From Marinomonas pontica (GTDB lineage Bacteria > Pseudomonadota > Gammaproteobacteria > Pseudomonadales > Marinomonadaceae): DNA of 64,000 bases. Below are positions 8,659 to 19,662 of the stretch, one piece after another (position 1 is the stretch's first letter; the number at the start of each line of letters is the position of its first letter). Location: positions 26,338 to 90,337 of the forward strand of contig NZ_JAODTL010000045.1 of NCBI RefSeq assembly GCF_026191375.1. Direction: 5' to 3'. A program made the translations under genes and the position numbers. The notes under the pieces were generated by a model that searched no databases, was not told where the DNA came from, and saw nothing but the letters and a program-made list of their open reading frames with translations.

Positions 8659-9768
8659 ATGCGGGGTATTGTGTTTTCTTCGATAAAGCAACTCATTAAA
8701 ACGCTTTTGAACCTTGGCTTTGACGATGAGTTCGGTAATGACCTCAATCAAAAGCACGTGGTGAACTTCTCTTACATGATGTTTTGTTTGAGCTGTTTAT
8801 TTATGATTGCTGTGTTTTCGTTCCGCCAAATGTATTCCGTCTCTTTGTTTTCTGCCTTCGGCTTGTTCATTGGTGTTATTGGCCTTCGCTATAATTACAT
8901 TGGTTATTTCTCTAGGGCGCAGTTGTTGATGCCCATCATTAAAATTTCTCAAATCACTGTACTGAGCTTGTTTTATTTTGGTACGAGCAGTGGTTTTCAT
9001 TGGTTTTTTGTGAATGTTATTGCGTATTCATTTGTTGTTTTTCGTGCAGATCAACGAGCAACGAAAGGCTGGATTGTCGGTGCGTCTGTTGCGTTATTTT
9101 TGTTGTGTGAGCTGGTTAATACGGGTGGCTTATATCTGAGCGCGGTGGATCAAGAAATTGCCATCATATTGGTCTTTTTAGCTGTGGCATTTAATTTTGC
9201 CATGGTGATTAATTTGGTGATGAATCGATTAAAAGCAGTCAATCATCACCTTAGAACATTGGCGGAAAAAGACGAACTAACTGGTTTGTCAAACCGCCGT
9301 AAAGTGCTGGCGGATGCGGTCAATATTTTTGCCGACTCGGTTATCAATAGAGAGTCTTGTGTTTTCTCTATCGTGGATTTGGATCACTTCAAGAAGATCA
9401 ATGATACATTCGGTCACGAAGCTGGGGATTTGGTGCTGGCCAAAGTGTCCGCTATGATGGCGTCGGTGATTCGTCCTCAGGATGAAATTGGCCGATATGG
9501 CGGTGAGGAATTCATTGTCATTATGCGTGATACCAGTCTGAAAAAAGCCGCCGCTATGATGGAGCATATGAGGCAGTCAGTTGAAGATATGTTAATCGAA
9601 ACAGAACATGGCATTGTGATTCCAGTGACGATTAGTATTGGGTTGGCTGCGATTGACCCTAGCGTGTCTCGCTACGAAGAAATCTTGGCGCAGGCGGATA
9701 AAGGCTTGTATGCGGCTAAGCGAAGCGGTCGAAATCGTCTTTCTGTGCAATCGGATTATCAGAACTAG
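8659..9768 (+). CDS. membrane-anchored diguanylate cyclase (GGDEF)
   Basis: A 369-residue protein that should make cyclic-di-GMP. About six membrane segments (residues 35-190) have no recognisable sensor domain. A GGDEF domain follows from about residue 205 (DELTGLSNRR, VDLDHFKKINDTFGHEAGD). The active site reads GGEEF. An intact inhibitory site RPQD lies five residues before it, so product inhibition is expected. The ATG at 8659 is the first in frame near the membrane region. It stands alone, with about 100 bases to the next gene. Confidence 0.9.
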   Translation: MRGIVFSSIKQLIKTLLNLGFDDEFGNDLNQKHVVNFSYMMFCLSCLFMIAVFSFRQMYSVSLFSAFGLFIGVIGLRYNYIGYFSRAQLLMPIIKISQITVLSLFYFGTSSGFHWFFVNVIAYSFVVFRADQRATKGWIVGASVALFLLCELVNTGGLYLSAVDQEIAIILVFLAVAFNFAMVINLVMNRLKAVNHHLRTLAEKDELTGLSNRRKVLADAVNIFADSVINRESCVFSIVDLDHFKKINDTFGHEAGDLVLAKVSAMMASVIRPQDEIGRYGGEEFIVIMRDTSLKKAAAMMEHMRQSVEDMLIETEHGIVIPVTISIGLAAIDPSVSRYEEILAQADKGLYAAKRSGRNRLSVQSDYQN

Positions 9769-9872
9769 ATATTATTTGCTTCCTTGTATTGACATATGAG
9801 TTGTCCACTTTCTCTGTGGATAAACTTGTTGGCTAATCTATTTTTTCTTTATTTATTCGTAACGAGGCGCAT

Positions 9873-10544
9873 TTGCTCCCTATATTGTTTCGCTGTGATG
9901 ATTACTGGGTGGTTGAAAAGCCAGCAGGCATGAGCTTTCATGCCGAGTCTGAAGACTTAGGGGTAATGCAATCGCTGGCGTTGTCTTATCCGGATCACAC
10001 TTTTTATCCAGTGCATCGGCTGGATAAAATGACCTCTGGTTTGCTGGTGGTGGCGTGTCACGCAAACGCGGCGGCGGAGTTTGGCCGTTTGTTTGAGCAG
10101 CATGATATTGAAAAGCGTTATTTGGCTTTGTCAAACCGTAAGCCTAAGAAAAAGCAAGGTACGGTGTCTGGTGGCATGATACCGAGCCGAAGAGGGCAGT
10201 GGAAATTGACTCAGGACAGTGAAAACTTCGCTGTAACTCAGTTTTTTTCGTCTTCTTTTCAGGGGGTTAGGGTTTTTTACCTTAGACCTTTAACGGGTAA
10301 AACACACCAAATTCGTGTCGCATTAAAGAGTGTCGGTTCTCCTATATTGGGGGACATGAGGTACGCTGGTGAGGCGTCCGATAGGGGGTATTTACATGCT
10401 TACTCTCTGCAGTTTGAGTGGCGTGGAGAGCGGCGACATTATGTTTGTGCACCGAATGTAGGGGAGTTCTTTTCCACAGGACTGGCTGAATTTGTGGCTA
10501 TGCAGTTTGATGAATCTTTACTGACGTGGCCCTCTAGAAAATAA
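9873..10544 (+). CDS. RluA-family pseudouridine synthase
   Basis: A 223-residue RNA pseudouridine synthase. The catalytic motif HRLDKMTSGLLV (Asp51) and the C-terminal motif RPLTGKTHQIRVALKSVGSPILGD are present. There is no S4 domain, and the short length is like the RluA/TruC-like group. The start is TTG at 9873, preceded by AACGAGG; no ATG lies upstream in frame before a stop. The next gene, rlmM, modifies 23S rRNA. Whether this one acts on tRNA or rRNA cannot be told from sequence alone. Confidence 0.88.
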   Translation: MLPILFRCDDYWVVEKPAGMSFHAESEDLGVMQSLALSYPDHTFYPVHRLDKMTSGLLVVACHANAAAEFGRLFEQHDIEKRYLALSNRKPKKKQGTVSGGMIPSRRGQWKLTQDSENFAVTQFFSSSFQGVRVFYLRPLTGKTHQIRVALKSVGSPILGDMRYAGEASDRGYLHAYSLQFEWRGERRHYVCAPNVGEFFSTGLAEFVAMQFDESLLTWPSRK

Positions 10545-10588
10545 TTGATACAACTTAGCAGAAAGTCTCTGACTAAGAAGGAATTTGA

Positions 10589-11641
10589 ATGAAAAATGTT
10601 TTGGTTTATTGCCGACAAGGTTTTGAGAAAGATTGTGCTGCAGAGCTGTCGGAAGTAGCAAGTAGTAAAGGGTTTTATGGCTACGCTAAGGTGGTTCCTG
10701 ATGCGGGCTACATTGTGTATAACTTTGATCAAGCGGACGCTGGTGAAACATTGATCCAGCAATTGACGTTTAATCGGTTGATTTTTGCTCGCCAAATTAT
10801 TGCTGTAAATGATGTGATTGAGTTAGAGCAAGGTGGTCGGGTTGAATCGTTGCTTGAGGCGGCACGCGAATTGCCATTAGCCGAAGAGATATGGATAGAG
10901 ACAGCCGATACCAATGAGGCAAAGTCGTTATCTGGCTTGATTAAAAAACTAGAAAAGCCGTTGCGCGAAGGTTGGAAAAAATCAGGGGTATTGAGAAACA
11001 AAGCGGTTGGTGTCCGTCATCATGTTTTTATGTTGGATGGTGAGGCGGCGTATTTGGGTGTGTCCTACGCGGCTTGTCGTAGTGAGTTTCCGATGGGAAT
11101 TCGTCGATTACGCTTTCCTGCGGCTGGGCCAAGTCGTTCAACGTTGAAACTGGAAGAAGCGTTCTTGCAGTTTGTGCCTGAGCAAACGCGAGAAACCGAT
11201 TTGACCGAAGGAATGACGGCGGTTGATCTTGGTGCTGCGCCAGGTGGGTGGACTTATCAGTTTGTAAAGAAAGGCATTCATGTGATTGCGATTGATAATG
11301 GCCCTATGCAGAAAGAGTTGATGTCGACAGGTTTGGTTCAGCATGAAAAAGCAGACGGTTTTAAATATGAGCCGCCTTATACCGTGGATTGGCTGGTGTG
11401 CGATATGGTAGAGCGTCCCATCAAAGTCGCAGAGTTGATGGCTCAATGGTTGGCGAGTGGCTGGACCAGAAGGGCGATTTTCAATCTTAAATTGCCAATG
11501 AAGAAGCGATACCAAGAAGTGGCCTTGTGCATGCAAACGATTGAATCTTTGCTGAGAAAAGCGGGCGTCGGTTACCATTATCAGATAAAACATCTCTACC
11601 ATGATCGTGAAGAAGTCACGGTATGCATTATGGTGCGATGA
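10589..11641 (+). CDS. rlmM: 23S rRNA (cytidine-2498-2'-O)-methyltransferase RlmM
   Basis: A 350-residue enzyme that methylates the ribose of C2498 of 23S rRNA using S-adenosylmethionine. The N-terminus (MKNVLVYCRQGFEKDCAAEL) is the THUMP-like region. The SAM motif AVDLGAAPGGWTYQF lies at about residues 213-227, and KADGF, VCDMVERP and FNLKLPMKKRY give the remaining catalytic region. The size is close to the E. coli enzyme (366). An AAGGA ribosome site precedes the ATG, and a strong terminator follows the stop. Confidence 0.93.
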   Translation: MKNVLVYCRQGFEKDCAAELSEVASSKGFYGYAKVVPDAGYIVYNFDQADAGETLIQQLTFNRLIFARQIIAVNDVIELEQGGRVESLLEAARELPLAEEIWIETADTNEAKSLSGLIKKLEKPLREGWKKSGVLRNKAVGVRHHVFMLDGEAAYLGVSYAACRSEFPMGIRRLRFPAAGPSRSTLKLEEAFLQFVPEQTRETDLTEGMTAVDLGAAPGGWTYQFVKKGIHVIAIDNGPMQKELMSTGLVQHEKADGFKYEPPYTVDWLVCDMVERPIKVAELMAQWLASGWTRRAIFNLKLPMKKRYQEVALCMQTIESLLRKAGVGYHYQIKHLYHDREEVTVCIMVR

Positions 11642-11657
11642 AGCGATCGCCATTTAT

Positions 11658-11702
11658 AAAAAACACCCCATAGAAATCGGCTTTCTATGGGGTGTTTTTT
11701 TA
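11658..11702 (+). terminator. rho-independent terminator, usable on both strands
   Basis: A long stem, ACACCCCATAGAAA paired with TTTCTATGGGGTGT, has a short ATCGGC-type loop, an A-run before and a T-run after. It lies between the convergent ends of rlmM (plus) and the L,D-transpeptidase gene (minus) and can serve both. Confidence 0.92.
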
Positions 11703-11717
11703 TCTGGGTGGGACAGC

Positions 11718-13388
11718 TTAGATGGAGTCCCCAGCACTAAATGGCGAATAGCCCATGGCTTCTTCCATTAAAGTGTCTCTGTCGTATACGTCGCTACGGA
11801 ACTCAAGCATGCCGTTTGCGTTGGGGACAACGGTAAAGTACACCAAGTAAACGGGGATATACGTTGGCAATGTAATAACCGTATTACTGCCATTCTTAAG
11901 AGAGTTGTTCATGTCGTTGTATTGCTTGCTGCCTTTGGTGATCTCGCGGGCAAATTCAACCGGATTTTCCAAGCGGACACAGCCTGAGCTAAACGCTCTG
12001 TTTTCTTCGCGAAATAAGTGTTTTGCTGGTGTGTCGTGCAGGTAAATTTCATTTTTATTCGGGAACATGAATTTGTATTGGCCTAGTGCGTTCCCTTCAT
12101 CTGGTTCCTGTTCAAAGCGGTAAGCCAATTTGTCTTCGTCTATGGCTTTCCAATTGATTTGTGTTGAATCCAGTTCTTTGGCGCCAATTCCCCAGCTTGA
12201 ATATACCTTGTAGCCATGTTTGATAAGGTAGTTTGGATCGGCTTGCAGCTTAGGCAGCAAGTTTTCTCTGGCAATGCGATGCGGTACTCGCCACGTTGGG
12301 TTTGTTACCATGTAGGTCATTAGGCCTTTGAAAACCGGCGTTTTTCTGTCTGGCTTGCCTATGACGGCTTTCATTGAAGTGAGTTCGCCGTTTAAATGTA
12401 AGTTGACTGTGTAGTCTGTAAGGTCAACCCAAATGCGATTGGCCTCTAGTTCGCTTGGAAGCCAACGCCATCTTTCTAGATTGTAGCTGATCTGTTTGGC
12501 TCGGGTTTCAAGTGGTACGTTGAGCATTTCGATGGTTTTGGAGCCCGCCGCGCCGTCGGCCATGATGTGATGGCGATATTGGAAGCGCATAAGTGCTTCT
12601 TTTAAGCGCGAGTCGAACTCTTCTTCATTTACTTTTCGGGTTGAAAAGCGAATGTCTCCTAATTGAACCAGTCTGGCTCTTAGTTGGGCTACGCGGGGGC
12701 CTGAGTCACCAAGTGATAATGGAACACCAGCGCTAACAAATATGTCTTTCTCCTTTTTGGCGAGGTCTTGGTAGTACACCAGCCATTTTTGCAGTACTTG
12801 ATATTGTGGGCTGCGAGGAGAAAGTAGTTGCAATGAGTTTACCATGTCGGTGGCAGAGTCAAGGAAAAGCAAGTCTTTCCAGTTGTTGCTTGGCGCGTCT
12901 AGCTGCCAATTTGGATCGATTAATTGGGGTTCATAGCGCCCGTTGCTGATGTCGTGGGCGTAGCTGGTTAGGGCGATGGTGCTGATGACATCCATTTCGG
13001 CCAATTGTTGTGGCGTGGGCTTTTTAATAGCCAAATATTCTTTGATGATGCTCGTGTGGTAATGGATGGGGTTGAGCCCATGAGCATGAGATTGTTCGAG
13101 AATGTCGACAAGCTTGTAAAGCGACATGTTGATCTTTTTATCTTTGATCCAAATAGGTTCATAACCGCGAGATTCGTAAGCTTCTAAAACGCTGTGATTT
13201 GGGATGGCTTGTCCTGCAACAGGTGTAAAGGCGTTGAGCGTCAATGAAACTTGCTCTTTTACGCTGTTCTCGATTTGCGATTCGCTAGGAGGTACAACAA
13301 CAAATTGTTTGTTACTGCTGGTGGTCGAGCAGGCGCTAAGCAATAAGCTGACACAAAGTACAGGCAAAATGTGTTTCGCTGAGGTCAT
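11718..13388 (-). CDS. L,D-transpeptidase of the YcbB/LdtD type, lipoprotein
   Basis: A 556-residue peptidoglycan cross-linking enzyme that forms 3-3 links. The N-terminus is a lipoprotein signal with lipobox LLSACSTT (Cys20). A scaffold region follows, then a peptidoglycan-binding domain ([18 protein letters not shown], about residues 226-290) and a YkuD catalytic domain (about 320-490). The catalytic His and Cys lie in [12 protein letters not shown] and [10 protein letters not shown]. The domain order and length match E. coli LdtD (615), although LdtD is not usually a lipoprotein. Its ATG overlaps the stop of the upstream Cys-cluster gene. Confidence 0.9.
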   Translation of the reverse strand: MTSAKHILPVLCVSLLLSACSTTSSNKQFVVVPPSESQIENSVKEQVSLTLNAFTPVAGQAIPNHSVLEAYESRGYEPIWIKDKKINMSLYKLVDILEQSHAHGLNPIHYHTSIIKEYLAIKKPTPQQLAEMDVISTIALTSYAHDISNGRYEPQLIDPNWQLDAPSNNWKDLLFLDSATDMVNSLQLLSPRSPQYQVLQKWLVYYQDLAKKEKDIFVSAGVPLSLGDSGPRVAQLRARLVQLGDIRFSTRKVNEEEFDSRLKEALMRFQYRHHIMADGAAGSKTIEMLNVPLETRAKQISYNLERWRWLPSELEANRIWVDLTDYTVNLHLNGELTSMKAVIGKPDRKTPVFKGLMTYMVTNPTWRVPHRIARENLLPKLQADPNYLIKHGYKVYSSWGIGAKELDSTQINWKAIDEDKLAYRFEQEPDEGNALGQYKFMFPNKNEIYLHDTPAKHLFREENRAFSSGCVRLENPVEFAREITKGSKQYNDMNNSLKNGSNTVITLPTYIPVYLVYFTVVPNANGMLEFRSDVYDRDTLMEEAMGYSPFSAGDSI

Positions 13389-13681
13389 TGAGATATCCTT
13401 TTTAGTAAGCCGGTTTGATTGGGGCTGGTTTCATCTTCCAAATGGATCAAAATAGTAAGCGCTTCTTCTCTATTGCGGCCGCAAGTGTATTCGGCAGCAT
13501 GAAAATCCGCACACACCTTAGGTCGAGACGGGTTGCCGAATAATGCGCAACGGTAATCGTCTAACAATTGGATGCAAGGTTCGCCTGCGGCTTTTCCGTT
13601 TGGCATGCCTGGTATGGGCGAGCTTATAGAGGGTGCCGTACAGCAAGCTCCACAATTGGATCGGCATTGCATAAGAAACAA
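13385..13681 (-). CDS. YkgJ-family cysteine-cluster protein
   Basis: A 98-residue protein with the zinc- or iron-type cysteine pattern [36 protein letters not shown]. This matches the YkgJ/CxxCxxCC family, whose function is unknown. The ATG at 13681 may not be the true start; the ATG three codons later (MQCRSNCG) fits the family better. The stop overlaps the L,D-transpeptidase start in an ATGA arrangement, so the two are translationally coupled. Confidence 0.8.
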   Translation of the reverse strand: MFLMQCRSNCGACCTAPSISSPIPGMPNGKAAGEPCIQLLDDYRCALFGNPSRPKVCADFHAAEYTCGRNREEALTILIHLEDETSPNQTGLLKRISQ

Positions 13682-13845
13682 CCTTGCATGTAAACAGAGT
13701 GATGTTAATGTAAAGTCTTGTCGATTTTTTTACAAAACAATACTCGAGAAAGTTATTTTAGAGTATCGGAATCATGGGTCATAGGGGATAATTTAAAAAT
13801 ATTATCAAAAAGTAAAGATGTTGCTTTTCTAGTTGGAGTCCACGC

Positions 13846-15084
13846 ATGACGGTGCAGAAAAAAATATTAGTAATTGAAGACAGTCCTGTTGTGTTGAAGG
13901 TGTTGCACCATCTCCTGTCTCAGATTTCGTTTTTTACGCCAGTATTGTGTGCGTGTTACAAAGAGGCTGAAGATAAGCTAAAACAGTCTGGCGGTGATTA
14001 CTTCGCGGCGATTGTCGATTTGAATTTGCCCGATGCTGAGAACGGTGAAATTGTTGATCTTGTCTTGTCTTATAAGATTCCCTGCGTTGTGTTGACGGGT
14101 ACTTTTGATGATAACTTACGACTTAGTTTGCTAAATAAAGGTGTCTTGGATTACATCACCAAAGACAGTCGATATTCTTTTAATCATGTTATTAAAGTCA
14201 TCGAGCGGTTAAATCGCAATCAGGGCATTAAGGTTTTGGTTGCGGAGGATTCTTCCACAAGTCGTCTTTTTATTAAGATCTTGCTTGAGCAATATCGGTT
14301 TAATGTCATTGAAGCGGAAAATGGTCAGGTGGCATTGGCCAAGCTAGAAGAAGATCCAGACATTCGGATGTTAATCACCGATCATAATATGCCATTGGTA
14401 AATGGTTATGATTTGGTGCGGATGCTTCGATACAACTCTCGATTTCAAGATTTGGTCATTATTGGATTGTCTGCTGAAGGCGACAACGCCTTATCGGCTA
14501 AATTTATCAAAGCAGGTGCCAATGATTTCCTTAAAAAGCCTTTCTATCATGAGGAATTTCATTGTCGAGTGATTCACAGTTTAGAAGCTCAGGAAATGCT
14601 AGAGACAATTCGAGATTTGGCGAACGTGGATCCATTGACGAAATTAAAAAATAGACGCTATTTGTTTGAAGAGGGTGAGCGTTTATTTAGAGAGTCGCCG
14701 GAAGCGATTTCACTGGCAATGCTAGACATTGACCACTTTAAAAGCATCAATGATACCTATGGCCATATAGTAGGTGATAACTTGCTTGAGGCGGTTGGGC
14801 GAGAGATATTGGAGACCTTTCCGGGTATGTTAGTGTGCCGCTTTGGTGGCGAAGAATTCTGTGTAATGGCAAAAGTGGACGGACAGGATTTGCTGGATGC
14901 GTTGAATGTTTTTTTGACGCGATTGCGATTAAAAGAGTTTACTGAGGCGAAAATTTCACTGACGTGCAGTGTGGGTATGTGTTGCCAAGCCGTGGATTCG
15001 CTTGAAGAGTTGATTCGAATCGCAGATCATAACTTGTATGAAGCAAAGCGTTTAGGGCGAGATCGTATTGTTTCGACCGCGTGA
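13846..15084 (+). CDS. response regulator with two receiver domains and GGDEF output
   Basis: A 412-residue soluble regulator. Receiver 1 (about residues 5-122) has the acid pair in VIEDS, acceptor Asp in VDLNLPD and Lys in YITKDS. Receiver 2 (about 127-245) has VAEDSST, acceptor ITDHNMPLVNGYD and FLKKPF. The GGDEF domain (about 262-410) has DPLTKLKNRR and active site GGEEF. The RxxD inhibitory site is absent (PGML in its place), so product inhibition by that site is not expected. This is the PleD-like REC-REC-GGDEF arrangement. The ATG follows a GGAG site. No kinase gene is adjacent. Confidence 0.92.
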   Translation: MTVQKKILVIEDSPVVLKVLHHLLSQISFFTPVLCACYKEAEDKLKQSGGDYFAAIVDLNLPDAENGEIVDLVLSYKIPCVVLTGTFDDNLRLSLLNKGVLDYITKDSRYSFNHVIKVIERLNRNQGIKVLVAEDSSTSRLFIKILLEQYRFNVIEAENGQVALAKLEEDPDIRMLITDHNMPLVNGYDLVRMLRYNSRFQDLVIIGLSAEGDNALSAKFIKAGANDFLKKPFYHEEFHCRVIHSLEAQEMLETIRDLANVDPLTKLKNRRYLFEEGERLFRESPEAISLAMLDIDHFKSINDTYGHIVGDNLLEAVGREILETFPGMLVCRFGGEEFCVMAKVDGQDLLDALNVFLTRLRLKEFTEAKISLTCSVGMCCQAVDSLEELIRIADHNLYEAKRLGRDRIVSTA

Positions 15085-15112
15085 ACTTGATTGAGCGTTG
15101 GTGTTCAGAATG

Positions 15113-15140
15113 AAAAAAACCGCACAATTGTGCGGTTTTT
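15113..15140. terminator. bidirectional rho-independent terminator
   Basis: CCGCACAATTGTGCGG is a perfect hairpin with an A-run before and a T-run after. It lies between the convergent REC-REC-GGDEF gene (plus) and gatB (minus). Confidence 0.9.
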
Positions 15141-15158
15141 GTATTTTGAAGGGGTCGA

Positions 15159-16604
15159 TTAACCTTTTAGCATTTTGATCAAAATAGGGTTTACTATACC
15201 CGGATTGGCTTTACCTTGGGAGGCTTTCATTACTTGCCCTACAAAGAAGCCGATCATTTTCTTCTGCTTGTCTTCATCAGCGGCGCGGTATTGCTCTACT
15301 TGAGCTGTATTGGCGTCTAAAATGGTTTGGATCATGGCTTCAATGGCGCCGGTATCTGTTACCTGTTTTAGGCCTTTCGCGTCGATAATGGCGTCCGCCG
15401 ATCCTTCTCCGTTCCACATGGCTTGAAGTACGTCTTTTGCCGTCTTGCCATTGATGGTGTTGTCTTTGATTCGAACCAGTAACTCGCCAAACGCTTCAGC
15501 ACTAACGGGTGAATTTTCGATGTCCAACTGTTCTTGGTTTAAGAGTTTGCTCAGTTCTCCCATTACCCAGTTGGCTGTTAATTTTGCATCTTTGGCGACA
15601 TTGTTGGCATTTTCAAAGAAATCGGCCATGGCGCGAGAAGAGGACAGGACGTTTGCGTCGTATTCGCTTAGAGCGTGTTCGCTTTGGAAACGCACGGCTT
15701 TCTGGCTTGGTAACTCTGGTAGCGTGGCTTTAATGTCATCAACGTATTCCTGGGTTAATACCACTGGCAATAGGTCTGGACATGGGAAGTAACGATAGTC
15801 GTTAGCGTCTTCTTTAGAGCGCATGCTGCGAGTTTCGTTTTTCTCTGGGTCGTAAAGGCGAGTTTCCTGAACGATACGGCCGCCATCTTCTAGGATATCA
15901 GCTTGGCGTTCGATTTCGGTGTAGATGGCTTTTTCAATAAAGCGGAACGAGTTGACGTTTTTGATTTCTGTGCGCGTGCCGTATTCTTTTTGGCCTTTAG
16001 GGCGCAGGGACAAGTTGATGTCGCATCGCATTGAGCCTTCAGCCATGTTGCCATCACAAATGCCAAGGTAAGTCACAATGGAGTGAATCATTTTGACGTA
16101 AGCAACGGCTTCTTTTGCAGAGCGAATGTCTGGTTCAGAGACGATTTCAAGCAATGGTGTGCTGGAGCGGTTTAGATCGATTCCCGTCATGCCTTGGAAA
16201 TCTTCATGCAGAGATTTGCCCGCGTCTTCTTCAAGGTGAGCGCGAGTGATACCAACGCGCGAAGTGGTGCCGTCTTCTAGCATCACATCAAGGTAGCCTT
16301 TACCGACAATTGGGTGATCCATTTGGCTGGTTTGGTAGCCTTTTGGAAGGTCTGGGTAAAAGTAGTTTTTACGCGCAAAGACGGACGTCATGCCAATTTC
16401 AGCGTTGATAGCGTGGCCGAACATAACGGCCATGCGCAATGCTTCCTTGTTGAAAACCGGCAGTGCGCCAGGCATGCCCAAGTCGACAAGGGTAGTTTGT
16501 GTGTTTGGCTCTGCGCCAAAGCCAACCGCGGCGCCAGAAAATAGCTTAGATTTGGTAGAGAGCTGAGTATGAATCTCAAGGCCAATAACAACTTCCCAGT
16601 TCAT
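15159..16604 (-). CDS. gatB: Asp/Glu-tRNA(Asn/Gln) amidotransferase subunit B
   Basis: A 481-residue subunit that binds the misacylated tRNA and carries the kinase step of transamidation. The N-terminus [24 protein letters not shown] is canonical. Motifs include [31 protein letters not shown] and [11 protein letters not shown]. The C-terminal YqeY-like helical tail is complete. It is the third gene of gatCAB, two bases after gatA. Confidence 0.97.
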   Translation of the reverse strand: MNWEVVIGLEIHTQLSTKSKLFSGAAVGFGAEPNTQTTLVDLGMPGALPVFNKEALRMAVMFGHAINAEIGMTSVFARKNYFYPDLPKGYQTSQMDHPIVGKGYLDVMLEDGTTSRVGITRAHLEEDAGKSLHEDFQGMTGIDLNRSSTPLLEIVSEPDIRSAKEAVAYVKMIHSIVTYLGICDGNMAEGSMRCDINLSLRPKGQKEYGTRTEIKNVNSFRFIEKAIYTEIERQADILEDGGRIVQETRLYDPEKNETRSMRSKEDANDYRYFPCPDLLPVVLTQEYVDDIKATLPELPSQKAVRFQSEHALSEYDANVLSSSRAMADFFENANNVAKDAKLTANWVMGELSKLLNQEQLDIENSPVSAEAFGELLVRIKDNTINGKTAKDVLQAMWNGEGSADAIIDAKGLKQVTDTGAIEAMIQTILDANTAQVEQYRAADEDKQKKMIGFFVGQVMKASQGKANPGIVNPILIKMLKG

Positions 16605-16606
16605 GC

Positions 16607-18067
16607 TTATGCTCCTTTTGCCATAGTGGGTGTTTGTAGGTGCCAGTCAGTGTGTTGCTGATACTGATGCGCTACGTTCAATAGCTTGGCTTCGGCAAAA
16701 TAGTTACCCATTACTTGCAGCCCGACTGGCATGCCGTTGGCAAAGCCCGCTGGGACAGACATGGCCGGGATGCCGGCAAGGTTAACGGATAATGTGTAAA
16801 TGTCTTCGAGGTACATGGCCACTGGGTCGCTGGTTTTGCTACCAAGACCGAAGGCTGTTGTTGGTGCAACAGGTCCCATGATGACGTCGACTTCTTCTAG
16901 TGCTTTAACAAAGTCTTCTTTAATAAGGCGACGAATTTTTTGTGCCTTCAAATAGTACGCGTCGTAGTAGCCTTCAGAGAGTGCGTAAGTGCCAACCATA
17001 ATACGCTTTTGCACTTCGGTGCCAAAACCTTCTGCGCGTGAGCGCATATACATATCTAGCAAGTCTTTTGGGTCGTCACAGCGGTGGCCGAAACGAACGC
17101 CGTCAAAACGAGATAGATTTGAAGAGGCTTCAGATGGTGCAATCACGTAGTAAGAAGGAATGCTTAGCTGTAAGTTTGGTAGAGAAATTTCTTTTACGGT
17201 CGCGCCCAGTTTTTCGAACTCTTTTACAGCGGTCATAATGACGTCAGCAACGGCTGAATCTAGTCCTTCACCAAAGTATTCTTTTGGAAGTCCTATCTTT
17301 AATCCTGTCAAAGGCGCGTTCAGGTTGGCCACATAATCGTCGACGGCTTGCTCAGCAGACGTGGAGTCTTTGTCATCAAACCCAGCCATGGCTTGCATTA
17401 GGTGTGCGCAATCTTCGGCACTTTTTGCCATTGGGCCGCCTTGGTCCAGGCTAGATGCATAGGCAATCATGCCAAAGCGAGACACGCGTCCGTAAGTGGG
17501 TTTCAGACCTGTGATGCCGCAAAATGAAGCGGGCTGGCGAATGGATCCGCCCGTGTCTGTTCCTGTTGCTGCTACTGCTAGACCGGCCGCTACCGCTGCG
17601 GCTGAGCCACCAGATGAGCCGCCAGGAACCATGTCTAGGTTCCAAGGGTTTTTCACTGCGCCATAAAAGCTATTTTCATTGGAGGAACCCATGGCAAATT
17701 CGTCCATGTTGGTTTTTCCTAGCATGACGGCGCCAGCTTGTTGAAAGCGGCTTGTCACAGTGGATTCATAAGGTGGAATAAAGTTATTCAGCATTTTGGA
17801 ACCGCAGGTGGTGAGCGTTCCTTGGGTGCAGAATAGGTCTTTGTGGGCAATTGGAATGCCGGTTAAGCTTGATCCTTTGCCGTTCTGAAGTAGTGTGTCG
17901 GCCGCGGCGGCTTGTTCTAGGGCGCGTTGCTCACTCACGGTAATGTAGCTGTTTAGTTGAGGGTCGAGTTTGGCGATTCGCGCTAGAAAATGACGAGTTA
18001 GCTCGACACTTGAGATGTCTTTGTTGCGCAATTTTTGCGCTAATGTTGAGATGCTTTGTTCAAACAT
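16607..18067 (-). CDS. gatA: Asp/Glu-tRNA(Asn/Gln) amidotransferase subunit A
   Basis: A 486-residue amidase-signature subunit that releases ammonia from glutamine for the transamidation of Glu-tRNA(Gln) or Asp-tRNA(Asn). The Ser-cisSer-Lys triad is visible: Lys in IAHKDLFCT, the Ser residues in [15 protein letters not shown] and [13 protein letters not shown]. It lies between gatC (11 bases upstream) and gatB. Its presence shows that the organism uses the indirect amidation pathway at least in part. Confidence 0.97.
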   Translation of the reverse strand: MFEQSISTLAQKLRNKDISSVELTRHFLARIAKLDPQLNSYITVSEQRALEQAAAADTLLQNGKGSSLTGIPIAHKDLFCTQGTLTTCGSKMLNNFIPPYESTVTSRFQQAGAVMLGKTNMDEFAMGSSNENSFYGAVKNPWNLDMVPGGSSGGSAAAVAAGLAVAATGTDTGGSIRQPASFCGITGLKPTYGRVSRFGMIAYASSLDQGGPMAKSAEDCAHLMQAMAGFDDKDSTSAEQAVDDYVANLNAPLTGLKIGLPKEYFGEGLDSAVADVIMTAVKEFEKLGATVKEISLPNLQLSIPSYYVIAPSEASSNLSRFDGVRFGHRCDDPKDLLDMYMRSRAEGFGTEVQKRIMVGTYALSEGYYDAYYLKAQKIRRLIKEDFVKALEEVDVIMGPVAPTTAFGLGSKTSDPVAMYLEDIYTLSVNLAGIPAMSVPAGFANGMPVGLQVMGNYFAEAKLLNVAHQYQQHTDWHLQTPTMAKGA

Positions 18068-18078
18068 GCTTGTCTCTC

Positions 18079-18366
18079 TTAATCGATCACTTTTGGTACA
18101 AGGAAAAGGCCGGCTTCAGTTTGCGGCGCGTTCGCTAGAAATGCATCACGGCGATTTTCTTCTGTGACCAAGTCTTCTCTCAATCTTTGTGTCATTTCAA
18201 GCGGATTCGACAAAGGTTCAACCCCATCAGTGTCAATGGATTGCATTTGCTCGACGAGCGATAAAATGCTCGAAAGAGAGTGCTGGTATTGATCGGCGTC
18301 TTCCTCAGTAAGGGCGAGGCGAGCCAAGTGCGCAATTTTTTGCACGTCTTGTTTGTCTATGGACAT
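18079..18366 (-). CDS. gatC: Asp/Glu-tRNA(Asn/Gln) amidotransferase subunit C
   Basis: A 95-residue linker subunit that stabilises the GatA-GatB pair. The sequence has the family core [18 protein letters not shown], the Ser-rich turn [11 protein letters not shown] and the [12 protein letters not shown] loop. It is the first gene of the gatCAB operon and stands back to back with mreB; 236 bases separate the two starts. Confidence 0.95.
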   Translation of the reverse strand: MSIDKQDVQKIAHLARLALTEEDADQYQHSLSSILSLVEQMQSIDTDGVEPLSNPLEMTQRLREDLVTEENRRDAFLANAPQTEAGLFLVPKVID

Positions 18367-18596
18367 GTTCCACCTAATATTTTGATTTATCGTAAATGCC
18401 TGCCATTGTATCCCTTAGTGGTATTGCTATAAAGCGGACGACATGAAAAAGAGGGCATATTTTCTATTTATTAAATTTTTTTGTTAAACAATGAAATACA
18501 TGGGAACTTTTTTAATATTTACGCGGAATCAACTTGCCCAATGGACGCGTCGTTGTTACATTTTGACGCTGTTCGTATCGTATTATCAGGGTGTAA

Positions 18597-19646
<1,050 letters not shown>

Positions 19647-19650
19647 GCGT

Positions 19651-19656
19651 TAGGAG
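19651..19656 (+). promoter_or_regulatory. ribosome binding site that points to an ATT start for mreC
   Basis: TAGGAG lies six bases upstream of an ATT at 19663. No ATG, GTG or TTG lies between the upstream in-frame stop (19651-19653) and a GTG at 19714. The GTG has no comparable site, so this sequence is the best guide to the mreC start. Confidence 0.6.
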
Positions 19657-19662
19657 CGTACC

